From CANMUM01 sp965263365 (GTDB taxonomy: Bacteria; Pseudomonadota; Alphaproteobacteria; Rhodobacterales; Rhodobacteraceae): a stretch of 20,687 nucleotides of DNA. Positions 1 to 6,653 of the stretch are shown here, in pieces (within the stretch, counting starts at the first letter, position 1; the number at the start of each line of letters is the position of its first letter). The stretch covers positions 1 through 20,687 of the forward strand of contig CBDHHJ010000001.1 in the NCBI GenBank assembly GCA_965263365.1, written 5' to 3'. Made by a program: the position numbers and the translations under genes. The notes below the pieces were generated by a model that saw only the letters and a program-made list of their open reading frames with translations, did not search any database and was not told the origin of the DNA.

Positions 1-53
1 CCACTTTTTACACGCCTTCGTATGATGATTGGTGAGGAATGCGATGTGTTCAT
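1..53 (-). CDS. motB: MotB stator protein, N-terminal fragment (cut by window edge)
   Basis: Reading leftwards from an ATG at 53, 17 codons are visible before the window ends, giving MNTSHSSPIIIRRRVKSG. A short polar lead followed by P-I-I-I and a run of Arg/Lys is the usual opening of MotB, just before the HHGG/WKVAYADF membrane segment, which would lie outside the window. MotB is the peptidoglycan-anchored stator partner of MotA. MotA is encoded in this window without a neighbouring motB, so a motB here would complete the pair. A weak purine-rich stretch (AGAAG) lies upstream of the ATG. Only 18 residues support this, so the call rests on the N-terminal pattern plus context. Confidence 0.55.
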   Translation of the reverse strand, partial: MNTSHSSPIIIRRRVKS

Positions 54-187
54 ATTAAAGCACACTTCTGCTAAGGGTAACCCACAACGACAAAACTACC
101 CATACGCGCATTTTAATTTACATACAATTTACGCTTGTATTGCAAATTTAAACCATCACGGAGTTTAGTTACAAGAAAGCCAAAACC
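54..187. promoter_or_regulatory. Divergent motB / fliM intergenic region
   Basis: This 134-base spacer separates the divergent motB start and fliM start and must hold promoters for both. Visible in it are a direct repeat AATTTAC at 115-121 and 126-132 (11-base period, about one helical turn) and a related AATTTAA at 145-151 followed by ACCAT. The last element looks like a degenerate CtrA half-site (TTAACCAT type). No clear -35/-10 pair is visible. A plus-strand reading frame stays open from base 1 to a TAG at about 168, but it resembles no protein I know and overlaps the motB start. Confidence 0.4.
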
Positions 188-1159
188 ATGGCGACACAAT
201 CAATAGATGGTTTAACCGCTGAAGTCAGTCAAGAAACTATAATCCGCCAAATTATCGATGCGCACAAATCACAGTTTAGCGCAGAGCAAAAGGACAAAGC
301 CTTCGTCTCGGAAGTCGATGATCTAGTAAAAAAAGTTGCAGATGAGTTTCTGGTGCTTACCTCCAACGATCCAACAACTAAGATACGTAGCAAATGGACT
401 ATTTTCAATTGGAACAAAGCAATTGACCGCATTTCTAATGAAACAACTATTTTAATAAGCAATCCCATTGATATTGGTAAATACACTACTAATATTTTTT
501 TAACTGCTCTTGATACAAATGCAATTCATTTGATTTCTTCATATTTATTAACGGGGAAACCTCAACAGAATGACGACGCCCCTGGTCTAATTGAGAAAAA
601 CATTGCCTCGCATGCAGCCGGGAGGCTCACTGCATTGATCGAAAACCATTTCGCCAATTGGGACAAGATGAAGGAAGATGTACAACAACAAGAATACTCA
701 AACCCCGAAACCAATATCCAGACAAAAGCACTTCCAACAATTGTCGTAACAGAACTCAATCGAGGAACAATTCCTCAAACTGAGGATTCTTGTATCGCGA
801 TCTCACTCGCCGCAATATCGAATGACTCTGGCGAAATCGGATCTGCAAGTATGGTCATTCCATTACCATCATCTCAATTCAATGAATTTAACCATTCAGA
901 GACCTGCTCTCCTACCAGCATTTGCCTTTCGGCTCTTGCAAAATCGGCGCGTTTTAATGTACGAGCCATACTGAAATTTTTCGAAATATCTTTAGAAGAG
1001 CTAATTGCATTGAAAAGCGGCGCTACTTTACCGATCCATAGCATTTCAATTGATAACGTTCCACTGTTAGCAGATGCAAATCAAGACTTCGAACTAGCGA
1101 GAGGATCACTTGTGTCAAACAGCGGCCTGAAAGCCATGCGCATAACTGAGGTCAACTAA
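188..1159 (+). CDS. fliM: Diverged flagellar motor switch protein FliM
   Basis: A 323-residue protein. The last 60 or so residues (about 261-323) fit the SpoA/FliM-FliN C-terminal fold: an amphipathic lead (ISLEELIALKSG), then a beta-rich segment with a hydrophobic strand (SISIDNVPLLAD) and a closing G-x-x-x-x-x-x-GLKAMRI. In FliM this domain docks with FliN in the C-ring. The first 250 residues match the CheC-like middle domain only in length and general pattern. The N-terminal LSQ-E-I-D-A-L-L peptide that binds CheY-P is not visible, nor is the GGxG motif of the middle domain. The total length is normal for FliM. The neighbouring fliG, fliN and motB support the call. The start is the ATG at 188, with no strong ribosome site ahead of it. 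Confidence 0.6.
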   Translation: MATQSIDGLTAEVSQETIIRQIIDAHKSQFSAEQKDKAFVSEVDDLVKKVADEFLVLTSNDPTTKIRSKWTIFNWNKAIDRISNETTILISNPIDIGKYTTNIFLTALDTNAIHLISSYLLTGKPQQNDDAPGLIEKNIASHAAGRLTALIENHFANWDKMKEDVQQQEYSNPETNIQTKALPTIVVTELNRGTIPQTEDSCIAISLAAISNDSGEIGSASMVIPLPSSQFNEFNHSETCSPTSICLSALAKSARFNVRAILKFFEISLEELIALKSGATLPIHSISIDNVPLLADANQDFELARGSLVSNSGLKAMRITEVN

Positions 1160-1618
1160 AGTACCACATCTTTCGTATCAATGCTCAGTTCAAATACAAC
1201 CGGGTTTCAAAAAACGAGAGGACTTATGCATCTCAACTCGTGTCGTAAGTTTGGGTTAAATTATGTTTTTTGATATAACTCTCGAGAAGTACATTTCTAT
1301 CCTTGCTTTCAATGATTCCCCTCAATGATCAAAGTAAAATGATGCTACTGATTTTTTCAGATCAACAGCATAGAATTCTTCGAAAGATTGCCATCTGATC
1401 ACCCATAGTCCCGTATATAAATCGCATTTTCAGATTATTTACTGTTCAGATCACGTTGAAAAGTTATTAAATTACCAGTCGAAACCAAACCATCCACATC
1501 CTCCGCCGTGAATGCGTTCCAGCTTCTTTAATGCAAGTTACTAGTACTCAGACTAACCTTTCGATTTTTAGGTGGGGATAGCCAAAGTTGGACTTCAAAA
1601 AATCGCACAGTTTCACTT

Positions 1619-1632
1619 TTGATTGACATCAA
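1619..1632. promoter_or_regulatory. FNR/FnrL-type box (TTGAT-TGAC-ATCAA)
   Basis: The 14 bases TTGATTGACATCAA match the FNR/FnrL consensus TTGAT-N4-ATCAA at all ten specified positions. FNR-family regulators use such sites for control by oxygen. No annotated start codon lies close on either side: fliM ends at 1159 and the next gene on the right is on the minus strand and ends near here. It is therefore an orphan site, unless a small RNA or unrecognised gene begins near 1680. Binding is inferred from the motif alone. Confidence 0.5.
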
Positions 1633-1641
1633 TGACAACTG

Positions 1642-1658
1642 TTCGCAAAAGTTGCGAA
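1642..1658. repeat. Perfect 7-bp inverted repeat TTCGCAA-AAG-TTGCGAA
   Basis: Two perfect 7-base arms separated by three bases, starting nine bases after the FNR-type box. The short spacer is too tight for a stable RNA hairpin, so a dimeric helix-turn-helix operator is the simpler reading. No cognate regulator is encoded in the window. Confidence 0.45.
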
Positions 1659-1720
1659 TTTCATTGTAAGTAAAATTAGAAATGAAACGCTGAATACATT
1701 ACTTGATAAAGAAAAAGCGT

Positions 1721-1870
1721 TCATTGGAGGAACTTTATCTCGTAGCTCTCATAAATCATGGTTATGTATTCAACTTTAAGGTTCAAAATCGAAACTTGTT
1801 TATTTTTCAAATTTTGAGGGAATACCTCTTGTTTGAATGGTGAGTCTCGTTCTTGCTTCGCGATTTTCAT
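1721..1870 (-). CDS. Possible small coupled ORF, 49 residues
   Basis: The ATG at 1870 shares its A with the TAA stop of the preceding small membrane-protein gene (TAATG), the classical arrangement for translational reinitiation. The product would be 49 residues, soluble and rich in Lys/Gln/Glu at first, then more hydrophobic (VEYITMIYESYEIKFLQ). I recognise no family. There is no independent ribosome site, so translation would depend on the gene upstream. A chance continuation of the reading frame is possible, because short AT-rich frames arise easily. Confidence 0.3.
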   Translation of the reverse strand: MKIAKQERDSPFKQEVFPQNLKNKQVSILNLKVEYITMIYESYEIKFLQ

Positions 1871-2043
1871 TACGTCGAATGAATTTCGTTGTTGCTTAAT
1901 TTTTCTATTTTTCTTTCGCTCGTGTACGCATAAATTAGCCCAATGCTCGTCAGCAATACAATTGCTGCCAAGAATCCAATAACGAAACCGACTATGAAGA
2001 AAAGCAAGCTCATCTCCCACCGCACACTACCAATCCGACACAT
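1870..2043 (-). CDS. Small single-helix membrane protein, 57 residues
   Basis: A 57-residue product with one strong transmembrane helix (about residues 12-39, core FIVGFVIGFLAAIVLL, containing a GFVIG small-residue motif), followed by a charged tail (SERKIEKLSNNE). The ATG at 2043 is chosen because AGGGG lies seven bases upstream (2051-2055). An internal in-frame ATG at 2013 would give a 47-residue form starting directly at the helix. A sigma-70-like promoter sits at 2104-2131. Its stop overlaps the next ORF as TAATG. I do not recognise the family and assign no function. Its place just after fliG on the same strand, with its own promoter, suggests it is a separate unit. An FNR-type box lies some 240 bases beyond its stop. 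Confidence 0.55.
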   Translation of the reverse strand: MCRIGSVRWEMSLLFFIVGFVIGFLAAIVLLTSIGLIYAYTSERKIEKLSNNEIHST

Positions 2044-2090
2044 CGGATAACCCCTGTTCAGTACCAGCGAAAAGATAACCTATTATTGAT

Positions 2091-2159
2091 TTTTTCTCAT
2101 TTCAGTATACCCGGGATACCATTAGTTGCAAGGCTCGATAAGCAGAAACATGAGAAAAA
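2091..2159. repeat. 10-bp inverted repeat flanking the promoter downstream of fliG
   Basis: TTTTTCTCAT at 2091-2100 and ATGAGAAAAA at 2150-2159 are perfect reverse complements 49 bases apart. They bracket the promoter at 2104-2131 and lie just after the fliG stop. The long loop and lack of a following T-run in the direction of fliG transcription make a standard terminator unlikely. An operator pair or a weak processing structure is possible. Confidence 0.4.
2104..2131 (-). promoter_or_regulatory. Sigma-70-like promoter for the small membrane-protein gene
   Basis: On the minus strand, TTGCAA (2131-2126) is followed after 16 bases by TATACT (2109-2104). These match TTGACA at four of six and TATAAT at five of six positions. 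The predicted start of transcription, near 2097, leaves a leader of about 54 bases before the ATG at 2043. The spacer contains a CCCGGG palindrome. Confidence 0.45.
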
Positions 2160-2164
2160 GTTGT

Positions 2165-3262
2165 TCATTCATCACCATCCACCGCATCCAGAATTATTAC
2201 CTCACCCTTATTGGCGAGCTCCTTAATCGTTACGATAAATGTCCTTAGGGCTTCCTCGCCGGCCGGCTCTTCAAGCGGATTGATTTCCTCGACCTCTTCT
2301 CGGATTTGCTCACCGAGCCGCTTTGAAAAATTCGCAAACAGGAATTCGATAGTTTCCGCAGATACATTCTGACCGTACTTTAACACATCCAAGAAGTTCT
2401 TTCTATCCACCGCCTTGACAACAGCAGGAATACTCTCTGGCGCCAAACGCTGCGGCAACTCGGAGAATGTTAAAAGGACCTTGCGGACAGCTCTTGCAAC
2501 TTCTGTTCTGTCTGATGCAAATTTTGAAAGCAAACTATCTCGTTTTTCTGCGGGAAGAAAATTCATTATCTCACCAACAGCAGCCCCCCCTACAGTGTAA
2601 TCCAGTTCATTTTCAATATTTGATAGCAAGTCTTGCTCAATTGCTTTTGCAATCGCAAAAATAACAGGTTCCTCGAATGTTGGTTTTTCGGCCAACTCTA
2701 ACAAAACCTTTTCCGAAGTCTGTAGGTCTAATTCAGAAATGAGTGCTGCGCTCTTTTCCGATGACAAACGTGAGAGGATTGCCGCAAAGATTATCGGGCG
2801 TTGCGCTTTCAAAAATTCAAGCAAACGCTCGTTTTCAATCTTTTCAATTCTCTCCCACAAATTATCTATTGGCGCGACAGGTTCGGATTTGGATTCATCA
2901 AAAAGTTTCCGTGTTCGATCCTCTCCAGCAATTTTCACTAGAATTTTTTGCGCCTCAGTAATTCCACCCGGTAGCTGCACGCTTTTTTCGGTAACAACTT
3001 CAGAAAATTCAGCTACGACATTGTCCAAAATTTCTGGCGCAATTGATTGCATCGTACTGAAAGCTTTCGCAAATTCCTTCAACTCATAGTCACCAAGTTC
3101 GCCAACAATCTCTTTTGCAAGCTCCGCCCCCAATGAAGCTAAGACAATTGCCGCCTTTTGAGATCGCGACAAAAGCTGTAATGATAATTTTTGCTTTTTA
3201 TTGGGATCTTCTTGCACTGAAGCATGAGAATCAATTTGAGTAACGGACGTTTCGCTCCTCAT
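2165..3262 (-). CDS. fliG: Flagellar motor switch protein FliG (diverged)
   Basis: A 365-residue protein. The N-terminal part has the FliG pattern LSRSQKAAIVLASLG-ELAKEI (FliF-binding domain). The middle domain contains LLEFLKAQRP...AAILSRLSSEKSAALIS, matching the family's LxxFLxNEHPQ-ILSxLPxExAA with the EHPQ signature replaced by QRPI. The C-terminal domain ends with FLFANFSKRLGEQIREEVE and ELANKGEVII, as in FliG. Before that, LAPESIPAVVKAVD stands where the family has LDDRSIQ-LL-EVD, so charged torque-helix residues differ. FliG links the MS ring to the C-ring and contacts MotA. The ATG at 3262 is chosen because it overlaps the fliP stop as ATGA. Upstream in-frame codons lie inside fliP and look non-native. 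Length is close to the usual 330-360. Confidence 0.85.
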   Translation of the reverse strand: MRSETSVTQIDSHASVQEDPNKKQKLSLQLLSRSQKAAIVLASLGAELAKEIVGELGDYELKEFAKAFSTMQSIAPEILDNVVAEFSEVVTEKSVQLPGGITEAQKILVKIAGEDRTRKLFDESKSEPVAPIDNLWERIEKIENERLLEFLKAQRPIIFAAILSRLSSEKSAALISELDLQTSEKVLLELAEKPTFEEPVIFAIAKAIEQDLLSNIENELDYTVGGAAVGEIMNFLPAEKRDSLLSKFASDRTEVARAVRKVLLTFSELPQRLAPESIPAVVKAVDRKNFLDVLKYGQNVSAETIEFLFANFSKRLGEQIREEVEEINPLEEPAGEEALRTFIVTIKELANKGEVIILDAVDGDE

Positions 3263-4068
3263 ACACCATACCCTCGGACTAGAGCGGCACCGACAGACAC
3301 CCAAGCGTTTGAGATTACAAAGAAGGCAACCTTAAATGGAAGTGAGACGATAGCAGGTGGCAACATTAGCATTCCCATAGCCATCAAAATTGATGCAATC
3401 AGCAAGTCTATTACCAGAAAGGGCAATAGAATTATGAAACCCAATCGGAAAGCATGTTGAATTTCGGAAAGAACGAAGCTCGGCACTAGCAAACTCAATT
3501 TTGGGTTTTGCTTATCAAACTCTTCGCCCCCACCTTTCGCCTCATAGAGCATTTCCAATGCCCTCTCATCCACTCGAGCAAGCATAAATTTTTTCAAGGG
3601 ACTTAAAATACGCTGGAATGCAACTTCTTCATTAATCTTACCCTGCACGAGAGGTTCATAACCATTTATCCATGCCTCTTTAAAAATCGGCTCCATAACA
3701 TAAGCCGTTAAAAACATTGCTACACTGACTATCAACATATTAGGAGGCGCCTGCTGAAGGCCAGTCCCTTGACGCAAAATGGAAAGCACGATCAACATAA
3801 ATGGTAGGCATGTCACCATCATGGCCAAACCAGGAGCAAGACTAAGAACCGTGATCGCAAGAAACAACTGTATGATACGTTTTGTCAAACCGCTTTCAAA
3901 TTCACTTGATGTATCGGAAAATACTTGTTCCAATAAAGGTTCATCACGTCCTTCGTCCGGCACCTGCGCTGATACAGGAGCCACGAAGGAAAATGCTACT
4001 ATCGCAAGCGTTATTGCAAAGACAAACAGCAGTCTTGAATCAAACACCGACGTGAAATCAATCTTCAT
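3259..4068 (-). CDS. fliP: Flagellar type III export gate protein FliP
   Basis: A 269-residue membrane protein of the export gate (FliPQR). A cleavable signal (residues about 11-35, ending VSA-Q) is followed by helices with the family pattern: LAPGLAMMVTCLPFMLIVLSILR, then TGLQQAPPNMLIVSVAMFLT-Y-M-P, and later LLVPSFVLSEIQHAFRLGF and MGMLMLPPAIVSLPFKVAFF. These are the strongest family matches in this operon. Its stop overlaps fliG by ATGA, and its ATG lies within the last codons of fliN (11-base overlap). FliQ and FliR, its usual partners, are not in the window. Confidence 0.95.
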   Translation of the reverse strand: MKIDFTSVFDSRLLFVFAITLAIVAFSFVAPVSAQVPDEGRDEPLLEQVFSDTSSEFESGLTKRIIQLFLAITVLSLAPGLAMMVTCLPFMLIVLSILRQGTGLQQAPPNMLIVSVAMFLTAYVMEPIFKEAWINGYEPLVQGKINEEVAFQRILSPLKKFMLARVDERALEMLYEAKGGGEEFDKQNPKLSLLVPSFVLSEIQHAFRLGFIILLPFLVIDLLIASILMAMGMLMLPPAIVSLPFKVAFFVISNAWVSVGAALVRGYGV

Positions 4069-4402
4069 GACTACAAACTTCTAGAATACGCACACATAGA
4101 CTGCCATCAACAGAATCACTTTCAACAAGTTCACCAATTGCAATCTTCCGATCCCCCACTAATAACTCAACGGGGTCCGTAACTTTTGAAGATAAATCAA
4201 TTACATCAGAAGTTTCCAATCCTAGCACCTCCTCAAAAGACATCCGGGCCGAACCAATTGAAACCGCAATTTCAACAGGTAGTGAAAATATTTTCTTTTG
4301 GCGTCCGCCTCCAGCGTTCACTTCATTGTTCAAATCTTCACTGATTGCAGGTTGTAAGCTTGCTATTTCGTGTGTAGTTTCGTTACTATAAGTATCACTC
4401 AT
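4058..4402 (-). CDS. fliN: Flagellar motor switch protein FliN
   Basis: A 114-residue protein whose last 70 residues are a SpoA domain: LPVEIAVSIGSARMSFEEVLGLETSDVIDL, then DPVELLVGDRKIAIGELVE and VRILEV. This is the FliN order of lead strand, helix, VGxxxIxxGELV and closing strand. FliN forms the lower C-ring with FliM and binds the FliH-based export complex. The ATG at 4402 is preferred. It overlaps the end of the fliH-like gene by eight bases and has AAGGGA about ten bases upstream. A frame open further upstream would duplicate the tail of the fliH-like gene. Confidence 0.85.
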   Translation of the reverse strand: MSDTYSNETTHEIASLQPAISEDLNNEVNAGGGRQKKIFSLPVEIAVSIGSARMSFEEVLGLETSDVIDLSSKVTDPVELLVGDRKIAIGELVESDSVDGSLCVRILEVCSHED

Positions 4403-4976
4403 TGTTTTGCATCCCTTTTTTTGATTTCCTTTGTAACTCTTCAATTATTTTAATGGCTAATTGATTAGGTTGATAAATTACTCCACCTTTAGACCAATCG
4501 ACATGAACTTCGTTTACGTCAAGCGTATCATCGATTTCAACGATTGAAGGCAATTCGCCCTCGGCCTCTACAACCATTTTCGCAAGATGCTCACATATGC
4601 GTATTTTAGATGGATCGGGTACTGTCGATTGCTCGCCAACGATTCGCTGAACAACCTTGATTGCCTCGAGATCTACAATTGATGGCGCAATAGCCTTCAA
4701 GAGGGCGGAAACGGCTTCAATATACTCTAGACGGAGTTTTTTAATGTCTTGCACGAAAGAGTCAAAAATTTTGTTGAATGATGTTGATACGGACTTTTGT
4801 CGGGTCAACTCTTTCTGTTGCATATCTTCTAGTGCTTGATTGTAGCCATTCTTATAAGCGACATCGAGTTCATTCGATTGAGTACCAAACGAATTGACAT
4901 CAGGGAAGGAAATGGCACCAAATGCTTTTTTTGCTGAGTTATTGGACTGTTTGTTCATTGTAAGTTCATCCAGCAT
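4395..4976 (-). CDS. fliH: FliH-like flagellar export protein
   Basis: A 193-residue soluble protein lying between fliF and fliN, where alphaproteobacterial clusters carry fliH. It has a low-complexity N-terminus, an extended helical region (about residues 40-100: YKNGYNQALEDMQQKEL onwards) that starts like the FliH Gxxx-repeat stalk, and a C-terminal segment ending W-SKGGVIYQPNQLAIKIIEEL. FliH tethers and restrains the export ATPase FliI and binds FliN. Sequence similarity to well-known FliH proteins is low, so position carries much of the call. The start is either the ATG at 4976, overlapping the fliF stop by 11 bases, or the ATG at 4958 (MNKQSNN). The second would remove six residues. Confidence 0.65.
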   Translation of the reverse strand: MLDELTMNKQSNNSAKKAFGAISFPDVNSFGTQSNELDVAYKNGYNQALEDMQQKELTRQKSVSTSFNKIFDSFVQDIKKLRLEYIEAVSALLKAIAPSIVDLEAIKVVQRIVGEQSTVPDPSKIRICEHLAKMVVEAEGELPSIVEIDDTLDVNEVHVDWSKGGVIYQPNQLAIKIIEELQRKSKKGMQNNE

Positions 4977-6507
4977 GATCCGTTTCGCCTAACCAGGATT
5001 TGAGGATAAGCGCACTTGTCTGCGAATTTTCAGCAGCAATAGTTCGCATCGTCTCAACCGGCGAGCGAGCAACTTCCGATGTCGTTTCAGGTTTTTCAGG
5101 ATCGGATTTTACCGCCAAAAGGCGATCGAGGTTTTGATCGGGCACCTTGGATAGAACAGGTTTTAGAACAAATAAACCAAGAACGACGCATACGATCGCT
5201 GGAATGATTATTTGCATCAAACCGATGAAATTGTCTTTTACAAAATCTAGCGGTCTCCGTTCAGCTAATGCCCCGTCTAAAGGATTGACAACGTGAAAAC
5301 CCAAAGATTTGATTGTAATCACGTCCCCACGCGAAGCGTCGAATCCTACAGCTGCAGCAACCAGTTCCTGGATTGCATCGAGCTCCTCTTGATCACGCGG
5401 TAGGCTTTCGATTTTACCATCTGCAGATTCAGTTATTTGATTATTTAACAGAACTGCAACATGGGTTCGCGTAACAGCGCCCGGCTCCTTCTTGCGCTGC
5501 CTATTGACTTCTGAGTATCCGTATTCTGAATTTTCACGCGTTTCAGATCGTTCGCTGCTCGAAGGGTTTGTACCGCCGACATCGCCTTCCGGCAAATTGC
5601 TTGCAACGGTTACTGCACGACGGGATTCCGTTCCGATTTCAGAAAGTTCTGTAACATCGCGATTGGTCAAAATTCGACTCTCCGGATCCATTATACGCTC
5701 TGTAACGAATTCACCCTCACGATCGAACTCTAAGCTGACCGTGACGCGTGCGTTTCCCCTCCCTACACGCGCCTCGAGAAGTTGCAGCAGCTTGTCTTCA
5801 ATTGCTTTAGATCTATCGTTATCATGTGGATAGGGCTCGCCTCCATTTTCATGGCCGGGTTTCAATATGACACCCCGAACAGAATCGATTATCGCAACTT
5901 GATCCGCTTGAAGATCGGGAACTGCAAGGGATATCAAATAACGAACCGCTAGGGCCTGTTGTTGGGATAATACGCCACGAGCCATCGTAATTGTTGCTGA
6001 CGCCTTCGCAGACTTCCGTGTACGTGAAAAAGCAGACGATTTAGGAACGCTCAAATGCACCCTTACAGATTTAATGCCTGGCGTCGCAAGTATGGTCCTC
6101 GCAAGTTCTCCTTCTTTTGCTCTCCAATAAGCGGCGTTAAACATATCTGACGTAGTCGAATAGCCATTAACTTTTTCAAGAAGCTCAAACCCTGGCTGAC
6201 CTTGCTGAGGCAATCCTTGACGCGCTAAGGCCAACCGAGCCGAATCTCTCTTGTTTCTTGGAACATAGATTGCTCGATCTCTTACTTCGGTGTCGATATC
6301 CATCGCTTCCAGTGACGCTAAAACATCGCCCGCGGTCGCGTCGTCAAGACCGCCATACAAAAGCGCCATTGGAATTCGTGACGACGCTGTTGCCAGCCAG
6401 GCGAATGCAAAAAAAGTCATCAACATCACGCCAACAAGAGTTGATTTCTGCGTAAGAGAAAACTGATTCCAGAGCGCTAAAAGACGAGCCATTTTTAATT
6501 CCAACAC
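4966..6507 (-). CDS. fliF: Flagellar MS-ring protein FliF
   Basis: A protein of about 510 residues with two membrane helices, one near residues 24-42 and one near 425-450 (IGLMQIIIPAIVCVVLGLFVL). The ring-building motif region follows the first: LLYGGLDDATAGDVLASLE, then ARLALARQGLPQ, GFELLEK-GYSTTSDMFNAAYWRAKEGELARTI, IKSVRVHLSVP and the YscJ-type ending A-RYLISLAVPDLQADQVAIID. The tail ALILKSWLGETD is the FliG-binding segment. FliF forms the MS ring on which rotor and export gate assemble. A GTG at 6507 begins the open frame, but the ATG at 6492 (MARLLALW) is the more ordinary start. It is the first gene of the fliF-fliG operon and is divergent from fliL. Confidence 0.95.
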   Translation of the reverse strand: MLELKMARLLALWNQFSLTQKSTLVGVMLMTFFAFAWLATASSRIPMALLYGGLDDATAGDVLASLEAMDIDTEVRDRAIYVPRNKRDSARLALARQGLPQQGQPGFELLEKVNGYSTTSDMFNAAYWRAKEGELARTILATPGIKSVRVHLSVPKSSAFSRTRKSAKASATITMARGVLSQQQALAVRYLISLAVPDLQADQVAIIDSVRGVILKPGHENGGEPYPHDNDRSKAIEDKLLQLLEARVGRGNARVTVSLEFDREGEFVTERIMDPESRILTNRDVTELSEIGTESRRAVTVASNLPEGDVGGTNPSSSERSETRENSEYGYSEVNRQRKKEPGAVTRTHVAVLLNNQITESADGKIESLPRDQEELDAIQELVAAAVGFDASRGDVITIKSLGFHVVNPLDGALAERRPLDFVKDNFIGLMQIIIPAIVCVVLGLFVLKPVLSKVPDQNLDRLLAVKSDPEKPETTSEVARSPVETMRTIAAENSQTSALILKSWLGETDHAG

Positions 6508-6653
6508 GCGAGGTCACTGCTGTTTAATTCACAGCGCATTAAGGTAAACTTTTCCGAATGACGTTAAATAATGGTTTACGAATATCGTATTATGACATTT
6601 TTACGCTTTTTGGTTGTTTTTTTCTTATATAATGGATTTCGAGGGTTACTACA
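6508..6653. promoter_or_regulatory. Divergent fliF / fliL promoter region with CtrA-like sites
   Basis: A 146-base spacer between divergent operons. At 6564-6578 TTAA-N7-TTTA is present; read on the other strand it is TAAA-N7-TTAAC, one mismatch from the CtrA consensus TTAA-N7-TTAAC. A second, weaker copy TTAA-N7-TTTT lies at 6539-6553. TATAAT at 6628-6633, about 20 bases before the fliL start, could be a -10, but no matching -35 is seen. CtrA control of early flagellar genes is established in alphaproteobacteria; here it is inferred from the motif. Confidence 0.4.

Larger units (their letters stand above)
1160..1720. other. Gene-poor spacer after fliM
   Basis: About 560 bases in which I find no convincing gene on either strand. 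Only very short frames exist, for example a 28-codon frame at about 1312-1398 (+) and a start-less frame on the minus strand around 1480-1540 ending in GGGCGWFGFDW. The recognisable content is regulatory: a perfect FNR-type palindrome at 1619-1632 and a perfect 7-bp inverted repeat at 1642-1658. The stretch may be a decayed gene, a small-RNA locus, or both. Confidence 0.5.

Noticed and set aside
1..168. Plus-strand frame open from the window edge to a TAG near 168
   Set aside because: It resembles no protein I know and overlaps the motB-like start on the other strand and the fliM leader.
1312..1398. 28-codon plus-strand frame after fliM
   Set aside because: Too short, without a convincing ribosome site or recognisable motif.
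1481..1542. Minus-strand frame ending LERIHGGGCGWFGFDW, resembling a small peptide
   Set aside because: An in-frame stop lies just upstream and no ATG, GTG or TTG start exists between it and the peptide.
1783..1817. TCAAAAT / ATTTTGA inverted repeat as a terminator
   Set aside because: AT-rich 7-bp arms with a 21-base loop and no T-run; expected by chance in this composition.
3263..3304. Longer fliG start at 3304
   Set aside because: The extra 14 residues lie inside fliP and are unlike FliG; the ATGA overlap at 3262 is the normal operon junction.
6610..6633. TTGGTT / TATAAT as a full sigma-70 promoter for fliL
   Set aside because: The spacer is only 12 bases; only the -10-like element is retained as a possibility.
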